DNA from: Nocardia elegans NBRC 108235
GTDB lineage: Bacteria; Actinomycetota; Actinomycetes; Mycobacteriales; Mycobacteriaceae
Assembly (NCBI RefSeq): GCF_001612845.1
Contig: NZ_BDBF01000015.1
Span: forward strand, 1 to 64,000
Length of the DNA stretch: 64,000 bases
Reading direction: 5' to 3'
Both the position numbers and the translations under genes were made by a program. The notes under the pieces are model-generated. The model did no database searches. It was not told where the DNA came from and was given only the letters and a program-made list of their open reading frames with translations. Of this stretch, positions 26,199 through 34,729 are shown piece by piece (position 1 is the stretch's first letter; each line of letters opens with the position of its first letter).

Positions 26199-27179
26199 AT
26201 GCGCGCGTTGGTGATCGAGAAACCCGGCGAATACTCGGTGCAGACGATTCCCGACCCGACGCCCGGCCCCGGCGAGGTGGTCGTCGAGGTAGCCGCGGTG
26301 GGCATCTGCGGCACCGACATCCACATCGTCGAAGGCGAGTTCCCGCCCACGCCGTATCCGATCGTGCCCGGCCACGAATTCTGCGGCCGGATCGTCGACG
26401 GCCCGAGGTCCGGTGAGAAGGTGGCCGTAGACCCGTCGCTGTTCTGCGGCGCCTGCCACTACTGCCGCATCGGCCGCGGCAACCTCTGCGAACGCTGGGG
26501 CGCGATCGGCGACACGGTGAACGGCGCCATGGCCGAATACGTAGCGGTCCCGGAGGCGAACTGCTTCTCGATATCCGACGATCTGCCCGCCTCGCACGGC
26601 GCACTGGTGGAACCACTATCGTGCGCCGTGCACGGATTCGACGGCCTGCCAAGAACATTGGGCTCGCACTACCTGATCTACGGAGCCGGAACAATGGGCC
26701 TGATGATGCTGCAACTCGCGGTCGCCGCGGGCGCGGCCTCGGTCTCGGTGGTCGACCTCAACACCGACCGGTTGCGGGTAGCCCGCACACTCGGCGCGGA
26801 CGCGGTCGCCACCAACGCCGACGAGTTCGACCGCCCACACGGATGGGAAGTCGTGATCGACTGCACCGGCGCGATCCCGGCGATCGAAGACGGCCTCACT
26901 CGCGTCCGCCGCGGCGGCACCTACCAGCAATTCGGCGTCGCACCCGGCGACGCGACGGCCGCCATCTCACCCTTCCGCATCTACAACGACGAGATCACCA
27001 TCGTGGGATCGATGGCGGTGGTGCACAGCTTCGGTCGCGCCGTCGACCTGGTACGCAAGGGCGCGATCGACGCGGACACCATGGTGACCCACACCTTCGG
27101 ACTCGACCAGTTCTCCGAAGCGCTGCAAGCGTTCCGCGACGGCATCGGCCGCAAGATCCAGATCGCGCCGCGCGGATAG
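26199..27179 (+). CDS. Zinc-dependent medium-chain alcohol/polyol dehydrogenase
   Basis: 326 residues, MDR superfamily. Catalytic zinc ligands Cys37 (GICGTDIH), His59 and Glu60 (PGHEF) and structural zinc Cys83, Cys86, Cys89 and Cys97 are all present. The Rossmann motif is YGAGTMGLMMLQ, followed by VVDLNTDR, an acidic position favouring NAD. It resembles D-arabinitol/xylitol/sorbitol dehydrogenases. The ATG directly follows the GH172 stop and its own stop directly precedes the xylulokinase ATG. It plausibly oxidises a pentitol such as D-arabinitol to D-xylulose for the next enzyme. Substrate is inferred from neighbours. Confidence 0.87.
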   Translation: MRALVIEKPGEYSVQTIPDPTPGPGEVVVEVAAVGICGTDIHIVEGEFPPTPYPIVPGHEFCGRIVDGPRSGEKVAVDPSLFCGACHYCRIGRGNLCERWGAIGDTVNGAMAEYVAVPEANCFSISDDLPASHGALVEPLSCAVHGFDGLPRTLGSHYLIYGAGTMGLMMLQLAVAAGAASVSVVDLNTDRLRVARTLGADAVATNADEFDRPHGWEVVIDCTGAIPAIEDGLTRVRRGGTYQQFGVAPGDATAAISPFRIYNDEITIVGSMAVVHSFGRAVDLVRKGAIDADTMVTHTFGLDQFSEALQAFRDGIGRKIQIAPRG

Positions 27180-28574
27180 ATGGCCACCGTCGCCGGAGTC
27201 GACAGCTCCACCCAATCCTGCAAGGTCGTGGTGTGCGACGCCGACACCGGTGAGGTCCTGGCAAGGGGGCAAGCCCCGCACCCCGACGGCACCGAGGTCG
27301 CGCCCGAGGCCTGGTGGACCGCGCTGCAGCAGGCGGGGGAGGGGCTGCTCGACGACGTCGACGCAGTGTCGATCGCCGGCCAGCAACATGGTTTGGTGGC
27401 ACTCGACCGCTCGCACCGCCCCGTCCGAGATGCCCTGCTGTGGAACGACGTCCGCTCCGCCGAGGCGGCCGACGACCTTGTCGCCGAGCTAGGCGGCCCG
27501 CAGGTGTGGCTGGATGCGGTCGGCAGCGTCCCGGTCGCCGCGTTCACCGTGGCGAAGCTGCGCTGGATGGCCGACCACGAGCCTGAACTCGCTGACCGGG
27601 TCGCCCGAGTGATGCTTCCGCACGACTACCTCACGTGGCGGGCGCGCGGTGGCGGCGATGCCGTACCCACCACCGATCGCAGCGACGCCTCGGGCACCGG
27701 ATATTGGTCTGCGGTGGAGGGCAGGTATCGAGAAGATTTGCTGGCCAATGCCTTCCGAGGCCGGACCCCGGAGCTTCCGACGGTGCTGGAACCGTCGGAG
27801 ATCGCCGGACACACCCCATCGGGCGCGATCGTCGCCGCGGGTGCGGGGGACAACGCCGCGGCGGCACTCGCGCTCGGAATCGGCGACGGCGACGTGGTGA
27901 TCTCGCTGGGCACCAGCGGCACAGCGTTCGCACGGACATCGCGCCTGACAACCGATCCGTCCGTCAACGGATTCGCCGACGCGACAGGCCGATTTCTGCC
28001 GTTGGTGTGCACCCTCAACGCCGCCCGAGTGCTCGAGGCGATGGCCACGGCCCTGGGAATCGGCATTGATGAACTCGACGCACTGGCCCGCCAGGCCCCA
28101 CCAGGCGCCGACGGGCTCGTTCTGCTGCCGTACCTGTCCGGCGAACGCACCCCGAACCTGCCGCACGCGACAGGCAGCCTGCACGGATTGCGGGCGGAGA
28201 CGATGCAACCCGCACACCTGGCGCGCGCGGCAGTCGAGGGGATGCTGTGCAATATGGCCGACGCGATCGACCGCCTCCGTGCGGCCGGCGCGACACCTCG
28301 GCGAGTTCTGCTGATCGGCGGCGCTTCGCGTTCGGCGTTTGTCGCCGAGACCGCCGCGCAGATCTTCGGTGCGGCGGTGACCGTGCCGGAGCCCGAGGAG
28401 TACGTTGCGCTCGGTGCCGCACGGCAGGCCGCGTGGGCGCTGCGTGGCGTTCCCGAACCGCCGCAGTGGCCCCCAGCCGCGACCGCCGAGATTCCGGTGC
28501 TCGAGAACGGTGCGGTGGGGTCGAGGATCCGCAGTGCTTATGCGCAAGTGCGGGAATCGTTGTACGGCATCTGA
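27180..28574 (+). CDS. xylB: Xylulokinase (FGGY family)
   Basis: 464 residues. FGGY architecture with phosphate loop [15 protein letters not shown], the substrate-loop motif [13 protein letters not shown] typical of xylulokinases, likely catalytic Asp224 ([11 protein letters not shown]), [11 protein letters not shown] and [14 protein letters not shown]. It would phosphorylate D-xylulose to D-xylulose 5-phosphate. It is the last of the six-gene run, with no gap after the polyol dehydrogenase. Its closeness to the dehydrogenase supports a pentitol to xylulose to xylulose-5-P branch beside the isomerase/kinase branch upstream. Identification as xylulokinase is good; other ketoses are possible. 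Confidence 0.88.
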   Translation: MATVAGVDSSTQSCKVVVCDADTGEVLARGQAPHPDGTEVAPEAWWTALQQAGEGLLDDVDAVSIAGQQHGLVALDRSHRPVRDALLWNDVRSAEAADDLVAELGGPQVWLDAVGSVPVAAFTVAKLRWMADHEPELADRVARVMLPHDYLTWRARGGGDAVPTTDRSDASGTGYWSAVEGRYREDLLANAFRGRTPELPTVLEPSEIAGHTPSGAIVAAGAGDNAAAALALGIGDGDVVISLGTSGTAFARTSRLTTDPSVNGFADATGRFLPLVCTLNAARVLEAMATALGIGIDELDALARQAPPGADGLVLLPYLSGERTPNLPHATGSLHGLRAETMQPAHLARAAVEGMLCNMADAIDRLRAAGATPRRVLLIGGASRSAFVAETAAQIFGAAVTVPEPEEYVALGAARQAAWALRGVPEPPQWPPAATAEIPVLENGAVGSRIRSAYAQVRESLYGI

Positions 28575-28742
28575 GTCCATATTACCAAGCATCGATCTCG
28601 GGAACCGCGATGCCGGGTGCGAACGGTTTCGATCCGAACGTTTCGATCACCAGAATCGGCAGTTTCAGGATCTACGAACGGCCAGTTGGCCTGGTGCCGT
28701 CCCTTTAGACCACGTCTTACGTGGTTGTGATTCGGTTCTGCT

Positions 28743-28915
28743 GTGTCGGATCCGGTTGTGCTGCAAGATGTTCAGCTTGTGGTCGATGAGTTGTTCGAAC
28801 GCCCTGTCCCAGAAGAACTATGGGCTCTGGCCGAGCCGCTGCGTCCGGAGTTGACCCTCGCCCGCAAGGCGGCGGCACAGCGGTGGGAACCGTCTCGGTT
28901 GTCACCGCGTCATAG
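28743..28915 (+). pseudogene. IS5-type transposase N-terminal remnant, frameshifted
   Basis: Within the 421-bp gap 28575-28995. One frame reads LVVDELFERPVPEELWALAEPLRPEL, matching the conserved start of IS5-group transposases (VPDELWxxxEPLLP). The adjacent frame then gives RPQGGGTAVGT, the expected next block (RPQGGGTAP). Only about 55 codons survive, with a one-base shift. No terminal repeats were found. The remainder of the gap shows nothing. Confidence 0.7.
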
Positions 28916-28995
28916 CTAGCGAACAACGCAGACGCTTGGGGGGATTGCATTGTGGAGCAATCGGTTTCACGACACCGTGTCAGTGGGGAGGTAAC

Positions 28996-29438
28996 ATGGT
29001 CATCAGGAGAGCTGTCGCCGCAGTAGTTCTCATGTTGGTGGGTTTGGCCGCTGCGGTGGCGTCGTCGGCATCGGCACAGCCGGTTCCCGCATCTCATCAG
29101 TTCACACCCAATGACCCGTCGTGGGTCAGGAGAACAATGTCGCGCGGTTCACTGGTCAGGTGGACTATTCGAGCATGACGTTTGCCTGGTCGCTCCGGTT
29201 GAGTCCTTCAGTTCAGGCGATCGTTTTGGGGCCGATGACGTGTTGGACCACGATCAGCGGAGTTTCGGGAAATTCCGACAATCATGCGGATATTCCGGCG
29301 GATTACCTGCTGCATTCGAGTGTGGCGATCCGGCGAGGGGCGAATTACAGTCTTCGCAGCCGGTGTGACTTCAAGGTCATGACGGATACCGGTCCAACAC
29401 CCTCGAATGTTGTGACGGCGATCGATTTCAGCGCCTGA
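28996..29438 (+). pseudogene. Small secreted protein gene, disrupted by a frameshift
   Basis: GGGGAGGTAAC precedes an ATG that opens a textbook signal peptide (AVAAVVLMLVGLAAAVASSA, cleavage expected after ASA) and a short mature start QPVPASHQFTPNDPSW. At about 29121 the reading must shift by one base to continue GQENNVARFTGQVDYSSMTF and on to FSA and the stop at 29438. The unshifted frame ends at 29178 with basic, non-protein-like residues. The joined product would be about 147 residues with two Cys. Either a true frameshift mutation, a sequencing error or programmed shifting. Family not recognised. Confidence 0.75.
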
Positions 29439-29459
29439 TTGCCGACGGCTACGGAATTG

Positions 29460-29495
29460 GAGGGTCTGCTCGCACCATAGTTCGAGCAGACCCTC
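29460..29495. terminator. Strong bidirectional hairpin terminator
   Basis: GAGGGTCTGCTCG, a 10-base loop, then CGAGCAGACCCTC: a perfect 13-bp stem. It lies between the convergent ends of the secreted-protein gene (29438) and the cold-shock-like gene (29513) and could stop transcription from both sides. No long T-run follows, as is common in actinobacteria. Confidence 0.9.
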
Positions 29496-29512
29496 TGCTT
29501 ATCCGTTGAGAT

Positions 29513-29731
29513 TCAGGGCCAAGTAACTTTGATGGCCCGTAGGTCATGTGAATCTTGTTGAGCGGCCTCGTATTCCACCTCAACCGAGTCGTCGAGGGCA
29601 ACGTCACCGAAATCTTTGTGCTCACCCAGCGAGTCGAGGCCGAACCAGACATGCGAACCGTCTTCGGTCTCGATTATTCCAGTGGCGCGCTTGTCGTTCC
29701 AGCGCCAGACCCTTCCCCTGGCATGCTGCAC
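29513..29731 (-). CDS. Cold-shock-domain-like protein
   Basis: From the GTG at 29731 the product is 72 residues, the usual size of a single cold-shock domain: GRVWRWNDKRATGIIETED (like KGTVKWFNxxKGFGFI), VWFGLDSLGE and VEVEYEAAQQDSHDLRAIKV. The RNP1 aromatics are partly replaced (RATGIIE), so nucleic-acid binding may be altered. An ATG at 29863, six bases beyond the stop of the upstream MFS gene, would add 44 residues with no family match and couple it to the MFS gene; it is a real alternative. Ends at a strong terminator. Confidence 0.75.
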   Translation of the reverse strand: MQHARGRVWRWNDKRATGIIETEDGSHVWFGLDSLGEHKDFGDVALDDSVEVEYEAAQQDSHDLRAIKVTWP

Positions 29732-29868
29732 TTCTCGCTCAATCTCCACGTACTCGATTATGCCTACGACGGTGTCGGCAAAGTGCTCTTGCGGCGAGCG
29801 CTCGGCGAATCGGGGTTCGAAGTGCCGAGCCGGTGCGGGCAGCGGCGAGTTCCGCGATCGCATTTCGG

Positions 29869-31386
29869 TCAGATGCCCGGCGCAACCGGTGTCTCGTCAC
29901 GCTCCCGAGCCGCGTGCCGCGGCAGGAACATGGCCGGGACGATGATCACCGCGGTGAGCCCGAATGCCACCCAGAACGCGAAGCCGAAGGAGTCGGCGAG
30001 CAGGGGTCCGATCACCGGCATCAGTTGGGGCGGGACGGAGCTGATCTGGCCGGAACCACCACTGCCGGAGGGCAATCCGTGCTCGGTCAGCTGCTCGGAG
30101 AGGTGCTGCGTCAGCGCCGTCACGAGCAAGGCGCTGCCGAGCGACGCACCGATCTGCTGGATGGCGGAGAGTGTGGGTGCTGCGCGTGTTACGGCGTCCT
30201 TGCCCAGTTCCGTGTAAGCAGCCGAAATGGTCGGCATCATCACCGCGCCGAGGCCCGTACCGCGCACGAACAGGGCCACACAGAGCCAGGCGTACGAGGT
30301 GTCGGTGCCCACGTGCGTGAACGGGAGGGTGCCGATCAGGCCGAGCACGACGCCGACCGGAACCACGTAGCCGGCGCCGATACGGTCGGTGAGCCGGCCA
30401 CCGATCACCACCGCCACTATCGCACCCAAACCCTGGGGTGCGAGCAGCAGGCCGGCGTCGAGCGGGCCCTGTCCGCGCACGGTTTGGTAGTACAGCGGGA
30501 GTAGCAGCATGCCGCCGAACAGTCCGATGGCGACGAGGAATACCGCGATGGTTCCACTGGCGAACAGGCGGTTGGTGAGCAGGCGGACGTCGACGATCGA
30601 GTCGGGCCCCTTGTGCAGACTGTGCCAGGTGTAGAGGGCCAGGCCCGTGCCGCCGCCGATGAGCCAGCCGAGCACGCCCCACCCGGTGAACCCGCCGTGC
30701 GAGCTGGCCTGCGACAGCCCGTAGAGGAGGCTGACGAGGCTGCCGGAGAGCAGGATCAGTCCCCGCAGGTCGAGTCGGCCGTGCTCGGGCACGGTGTCAC
30801 CGTGTGGGAGCTTCCAGACCGCGAGCGTGACAGCGAGGGCGCCGACGGGCACGTTGACGAGGAAGATCCAATGCCAGCTCGTGTACTGGACCAATAGGCC
30901 GCCGATCACCGGGCCGAATACCGGTCCCAGCAGCATGGGGACACCGAGGATGGCCATGGCCCTTCCGAGGCGTTGCGGGCCCGCGGCTCGGGTGATGATC
31001 GCCTGCCCGGCGGGCAGCAACATGCCGCCGCCGAGTCCCTGCAGGATGCGGAAGGCGATCAGGCTGTCGATGGACCAGGCGGTCGCGCACAGAGCAGAGC
31101 CCGCCACGAACAGACTCACCGCGGTGACCCAGACCGGTTTGGGCCCGAACCGATCCATCGCCCATCCGGTGACCGGGATGACCAGGGCCACCGCCAGCAG
31201 GTAACCGGTTACCACCCACTGTGTCGTGGACAGGGTCGCGCCGAGTTCGGTGCTCAACGAATCCAGGGCGACGTTCACGATCGTGGTGTCGAGGACCACC
31301 ATGATCATTCCGGACACGATGACGAGCCCGGTGACGATCACACTGCGGTCGAGCTTGCCCGACTGCTGCGCGGTGGACGATTCCAT
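29869..31386 (-). CDS. DHA2-family MFS drug-efflux transporter (EmrB/QacA type)
   Basis: 505 residues with about 14 membrane helices, the DHA2 layout. Family motifs: MVVLDTTIVNVALDSLSTEL in helix 1 (motif D1-like), QWVVTGYLLAVALVIPVTGW (motif C-like region), DRFGPKPVW (motif A between helices 2 and 3) and GMLLPAGQAIITR. It exports hydrophobic cations or antibiotics by proton antiport; the actual substrate is unknown. AGGGAGCTGAT precedes the ATG. It lies 22 bases downstream of the HxlR regulator on the same strand, so the two are probably one operon under that regulator. Confidence 0.92.
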   Translation of the reverse strand: MESSTAQQSGKLDRSVIVTGLVIVSGMIMVVLDTTIVNVALDSLSTELGATLSTTQWVVTGYLLAVALVIPVTGWAMDRFGPKPVWVTAVSLFVAGSALCATAWSIDSLIAFRILQGLGGGMLLPAGQAIITRAAGPQRLGRAMAILGVPMLLGPVFGPVIGGLLVQYTSWHWIFLVNVPVGALAVTLAVWKLPHGDTVPEHGRLDLRGLILLSGSLVSLLYGLSQASSHGGFTGWGVLGWLIGGGTGLALYTWHSLHKGPDSIVDVRLLTNRLFASGTIAVFLVAIGLFGGMLLLPLYYQTVRGQGPLDAGLLLAPQGLGAIVAVVIGGRLTDRIGAGYVVPVGVVLGLIGTLPFTHVGTDTSYAWLCVALFVRGTGLGAVMMPTISAAYTELGKDAVTRAAPTLSAIQQIGASLGSALLVTALTQHLSEQLTEHGLPSGSGGSGQISSVPPQLMPVIGPLLADSFGFAFWVAFGLTAVIIVPAMFLPRHAARERDETPVAPGI

Positions 31387-31408
31387 ATCAGCTCCCTCGT
31401 TGAAGGGC

Positions 31409-31795
31409 TCAACTCGCCGGCCGGTCGCGGGCAGAGGCGGCGTCGGCGGCCGCCTCCTGGAAGTCGACGATGTCCCCGCCGTGGTCCCTCGCCCAGTTCG
31501 TCAGGACATCGATGGGTTCGACGAGGGTGCGGCCGAGTTCGGTGAGGCTGTACCGGACCTGCCGTGGGGCTTCGGCACGGCGTTCGACCAGACCGTACTG
31601 CTGGAGTCGGCGCAGCGTCTGGGTGAGGACCTTGCGTGAGATACCGCCACCGATGAGGGCGACGAGCTCGCCGTGCCTGCGCGGCTCATGGCTGAGCCCG
31701 AAAAGTACGAGCACGGCCCACTTGTCGGAGATGATCTCGACCGCCAGCCGTGTGGGGCAGTCGGCGAGGAAGGCCGGTCCGGCGGTGTTCTGCAT
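31409..31795 (-). CDS. HxlR-family transcriptional regulator
   Basis: 128 residues. HxlR/DUF24 winged helix: an N-terminal Cys (Cys13, ADCPTRLAVEIISDKWAVLVL), then RRHGELVALIGGGISRKVLTQTLRRLQQYGLVERR and VRYSLTELGRTLVEPI. HxlR proteins often sense electrophiles or oxidants through that Cys. It is transcribed divergently from the quinone oxidoreductase at 31881 and upstream of the MFS pump, so it likely controls both. The 85-bp divergent region contains GGTACC-N4-GGTAACC, a possible site, though not a strong palindrome. Confidence 0.92.
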   Translation of the reverse strand: MQNTAGPAFLADCPTRLAVEIISDKWAVLVLFGLSHEPRRHGELVALIGGGISRKVLTQTLRRLQQYGLVERRAEAPRQVRYSLTELGRTLVEPIDVLTNWARDHGGDIVDFQEAAADAASARDRPAS

Positions 31796-31880
31796 GGAAT
31801 TCGAAGGTACCAGGAGGTAACCGAGGTGTCCGTAGCGTTTTCCGCAGCAACGAATTCAGCCGGAAGCGGAGGAAACATTC

Positions 31881-32861
31881 ATGTCACGAGTCGTCGTATT
31901 CGACCAGTTCGGCGGTCCTGATGTCATGCATCTCATCGAGGAGCCGGTCGTCGAGCCCGCGGCCGGCGAAGTGCGGGTCAGGATCGAAGCGTTCGCCGTC
32001 AACCCGCTCGACCGGATGATGCGTTCCGGTGTCTCGCCCGCGCCCGTCGCGCTGCCGCACGCTCGCCTCGGCGTCGAGGGAACCGGCGTCATCGACGCGG
32101 TCGGCCCGGAGGTCGCCGGTCTGCAGACCGGCGATCCGGTTGTTCTCACGGCCGTTCCGGACGCGAACATCCGGGGTAGTTACGCCGAATACACCACGGT
32201 CCCGGCGAGCCGGGTCGTCGCGCGGCCGGCCGGGCTCGCAGTCGTTGAGGCGGCGGCGGTCTGGGTCGCGTACTCCACGGCCTACGGCGCGCTCGTCGAG
32301 AAGGCCGGGATGCGTCCCGGTGACCACGTGCTCGTCACGGCCGCGTCCGGCGGGGTGGGCCGGGCGGCGATGCAGATCGCGAATCAGATCGGCGCCGTGC
32401 CCCTCGCTGTCACCCGGGATGCCGCGAAGAAGGACGAGTTGATCGCCGCCGGTGCCGCCGCGGTCATCGCCACCGACCAGGTGAACATCGCCGAGGCCGT
32501 CCGTCACCACACCGGCGGATCCGGCGCCGACATCGTCCTCGACCTCGTCAGGGGGCCGGGGCAGCGCGAGCTCGTGGCGGCGGTCCGTCCCGGTGCAACG
32601 TTGGTCGCCGCGGGCTTCCTGGATCCGCGGCCGACCCCTTTCCCCGATGGCGTGCCGCTCACGCTGCACACCTACCAAAGTTTCGAGCACACCCTCGACG
32701 CCGTGGTGGTCAAGCGTATGGCGGCCTTCTTGACCGCCGGCGTACGCCTCGGCGCGGTGCGGCCCGCCATCGACAAGGTATTCGCGATCGACGATGTGGT
32801 CGAGGCACACCGTCACCTCGAGAAAGGAGTCCACGCCGGGAAGATCGTCGTCACGGTGTAG
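31881..32861 (+). CDS. NADPH:quinone oxidoreductase-like MDR protein (zinc-free)
   Basis: 326 residues, medium-chain reductase of the quinone-oxidoreductase/zeta-crystallin group. There is no zinc-ligand set. Substrate domain AVNPLDRMMRSG and GVEGTGVIDAVG; NADPH site VLVTAASGGVGRAAMQIA (AxGGVG). It reduces quinones or enones with NADPH. GGAGGAAACATTC gives a good ribosome-binding site. It is divergent from the HxlR gene, a pairing well known from electrophile-responsive quinone reductases. Probably detoxifies quinone-like compounds also exported by the neighbouring pump. Confidence 0.9.
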   Translation: MSRVVVFDQFGGPDVMHLIEEPVVEPAAGEVRVRIEAFAVNPLDRMMRSGVSPAPVALPHARLGVEGTGVIDAVGPEVAGLQTGDPVVLTAVPDANIRGSYAEYTTVPASRVVARPAGLAVVEAAAVWVAYSTAYGALVEKAGMRPGDHVLVTAASGGVGRAAMQIANQIGAVPLAVTRDAAKKDELIAAGAAAVIATDQVNIAEAVRHHTGGSGADIVLDLVRGPGQRELVAAVRPGATLVAAGFLDPRPTPFPDGVPLTLHTYQSFEHTLDAVVVKRMAAFLTAGVRLGAVRPAIDKVFAIDDVVEAHRHLEKGVHAGKIVVTV

Positions 32862-33009
32862 ATCGTCGTCCCGGTATGCGCATCCCGATCGGCGGGCACT
32901 TCTCTCGGGGATGGACACCGAGTTTTTCACTTTCGCTGCGCTGCAGAGCAATTCGGACATACTTCGGTGTTCTGGAGCGGCATCCAGTCGATGTCATGTT
33001 CACCCTGTC

Positions 33010-33897
33010 TCAGGACGTCTCTCCGTCGGGCGGGTACGGGGCGAGCATGGCGGCAGCGACCTGGTCGGCCGCAGCGTGGCGCAGGGCGGTGCCCATGCCA
33101 TCGAGAACGAGCAGTCGCGCACCGGGGATTTCGGCGGCGAGAGCCTCGCCGTTGCCGACCGGGAAGAACGGGTCGGCGCGACCGTGCACGACGAGCGTGG
33201 GCATGTCGAGTTCACCGAGTCGGTCCCGCCAGCGCGGCGCGCAATCGATCCGTGAGAACACCATCCCGAGCTGATTCGCCTGGTGCACCGCGAGATCGTT
33301 CGACGGCGTCCGGTCCCAGATCCGGGCTGCCGTCGCGCGCACTTCCTCCCGATCGTTGCCCATCGGCTCGGCCCCCGCGGCGGCGAAGGCCGCGACGGAG
33401 TCCTGGTCGGTCCAGTCCGGCTGCGGGCGGGAGAACAGTGGGCCCATGACCGCGAAGTCGTGGTCGGGCAGGTCCTCGTCGACCGGGCCCGGCGCCACCG
33501 GCCGGGTGCCGACGAGGGTCAGTGCGGAGAACCGGTCCGGGTGGTCCAGGGCGGCGACCTGAGCAACCATCCCGCCGACGCCGACTCCACCGAGGTGGGC
33601 GGTGCCGGCGCCGAGCGCCTCGACCAAGGCAGCCGCGTCGGCGGCGAGATCCCGCAGGTCGTAGGCCGGATTCTCGGGGTCGAGGGTCGTCGACGCGCCG
33701 GAGTCGCGCAGGTCGTAGCGGACCACCCACCGTCCTCCGGCCGCGAGCCGATCGCACAGCGCGTCAGGCCAGGACAACATCGTGGTGCCGCCGACCAGCA
33801 GGACCAGCGGATCGTCCGCGCGGCCGAAGCTCTCGATACCGAGTTCCACGCCGTTCGCCCGTACCGAGGTCGTGCCCATGGGAAACGGTCTCGTCAT
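33010..33897 (-). CDS. Alpha/beta-hydrolase-fold protein lacking catalytic Ser and His
   Basis: 295 residues from the ATG at 33897 (GGAGTTCAGGC upstream). The fold is plain: LVLLVGGTTMLSW oxyanion region, RYDLRDSGAST, elbow HLGGVGVGGMVAQ, acid region VVHGRADPFFPVG and the C-terminal LLVLDGMGTALRH. In close relatives the elbow is GVSMGG and the last motif GMGHALP; here Gly106 replaces the nucleophile Ser and Thr270 replaces the His, while Asp242 remains. It is therefore likely a non-hydrolytic member that binds a ligand or partner, or an enzyme with a different mechanism. Convergent with the quinone reductase. No regulator adjacent. Confidence 0.82.
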   Translation of the reverse strand: MTRPFPMGTTSVRANGVELGIESFGRADDPLVLLVGGTTMLSWPDALCDRLAAGGRWVVRYDLRDSGASTTLDPENPAYDLRDLAADAAALVEALGAGTAHLGGVGVGGMVAQVAALDHPDRFSALTLVGTRPVAPGPVDEDLPDHDFAVMGPLFSRPQPDWTDQDSVAAFAAAGAEPMGNDREEVRATAARIWDRTPSNDLAVHQANQLGMVFSRIDCAPRWRDRLGELDMPTLVVHGRADPFFPVGNGEALAAEIPGARLLVLDGMGTALRHAAADQVAAAMLAPYPPDGETS

Positions 33898-34127
33898 GCC
33901 TGAACTCCTGTCCATCGGTATACCCGGAGGTATCGACGACACAGTCACCAGAAAGTCATCGGTGCACTCCCCGCAACCGTCCGAATGCGGCATTACCCTG
34001 CGGTTCAGCCAGATGTGCTTGTTTACGCGTCGACGAGGTCGTCGCTATCGTGAACGACAAGTTCGCAGTTCAGTCGCAACCTGACCGACGTGGCTTGATC
34101 GTTTCGAGGATCGGAAGGCGCGGTCTG

Positions 34128-34556
34128 ATGGCAGAGGACCTGACCGTGACTCGGGGACTGGTGATACCGGGGTCCGAGTTGCGCGAGCGATTCTCGCGGT
34201 CGTCCGGTCCGGGCGGGCAGCACGTCAACACCACCGACAGCCGGGTGGAGCTGTCGTTCGACCTCGCCAACTCGCCCTCGGTGCCGGAGTGGCTGCGCAC
34301 CCGGATGCTCGACCGCCTGACCACCCGCCTGGTCAACGGGGTGCTGACGATCGCGGCATCGGAGCAACGCGCGCAGCTGCAGAACCGCGCTGTCGCCCGC
34401 GAACGCCTGGCCTCGCTACTGCGTGACGCCGCTGCCGCCCCGCCACCTGTTCGCCGCGCCACCAAACCGTCGCGCGGAGCCAAGGAACGCCGCATCGCCG
34501 CGAAGAAGCGGCGCGGCGTCACCAAACGGAATCGCAGAATCTCCCCCGACGACTAG
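34128..34556 (+). CDS. arfB: Alternative ribosome-rescue factor ArfB (YaeJ)
   Basis: 142 residues. The GGQ motif (SSGPGGQHVNTTDSRVEL, Gly29-Gly30-Gln31) and the Arg/Lys-rich C-terminal tail (KPSRGAKERRIAAKKRRGVT) are exactly the ArfB layout: the tail enters the empty mRNA channel of a stalled ribosome and GGQ hydrolyses the peptidyl-tRNA. It lacks the codon-recognition domain of RF1/RF2. ATG at 34128 with GGAAGG ten bases upstream; in-frame upstream codons belong to antisense sequence. Stands alone, convergent with dhaL. Confidence 0.93.
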   Translation: MAEDLTVTRGLVIPGSELRERFSRSSGPGGQHVNTTDSRVELSFDLANSPSVPEWLRTRMLDRLTTRLVNGVLTIAASEQRAQLQNRAVARERLASLLRDAAAAPPPVRRATKPSRGAKERRIAAKKRRGVTKRNRRISPDD

Positions 34557-34729
34557 CGCCGCGTCCGGAACGGTTGATGCTGTAACTCGGGGCGAGTTGA
34601 TCACCGCCGGAGGCCGTACCGGGAGGTGCTCGTCCGGTCCGGCCCACGGTGAACCAATCGTGCGAACCTCGGCATTCTTGCTCCCGCTTGCCGCCCGAAT
34701 AGCCTCCGCGACTCGAAAACGCTTGCGCC

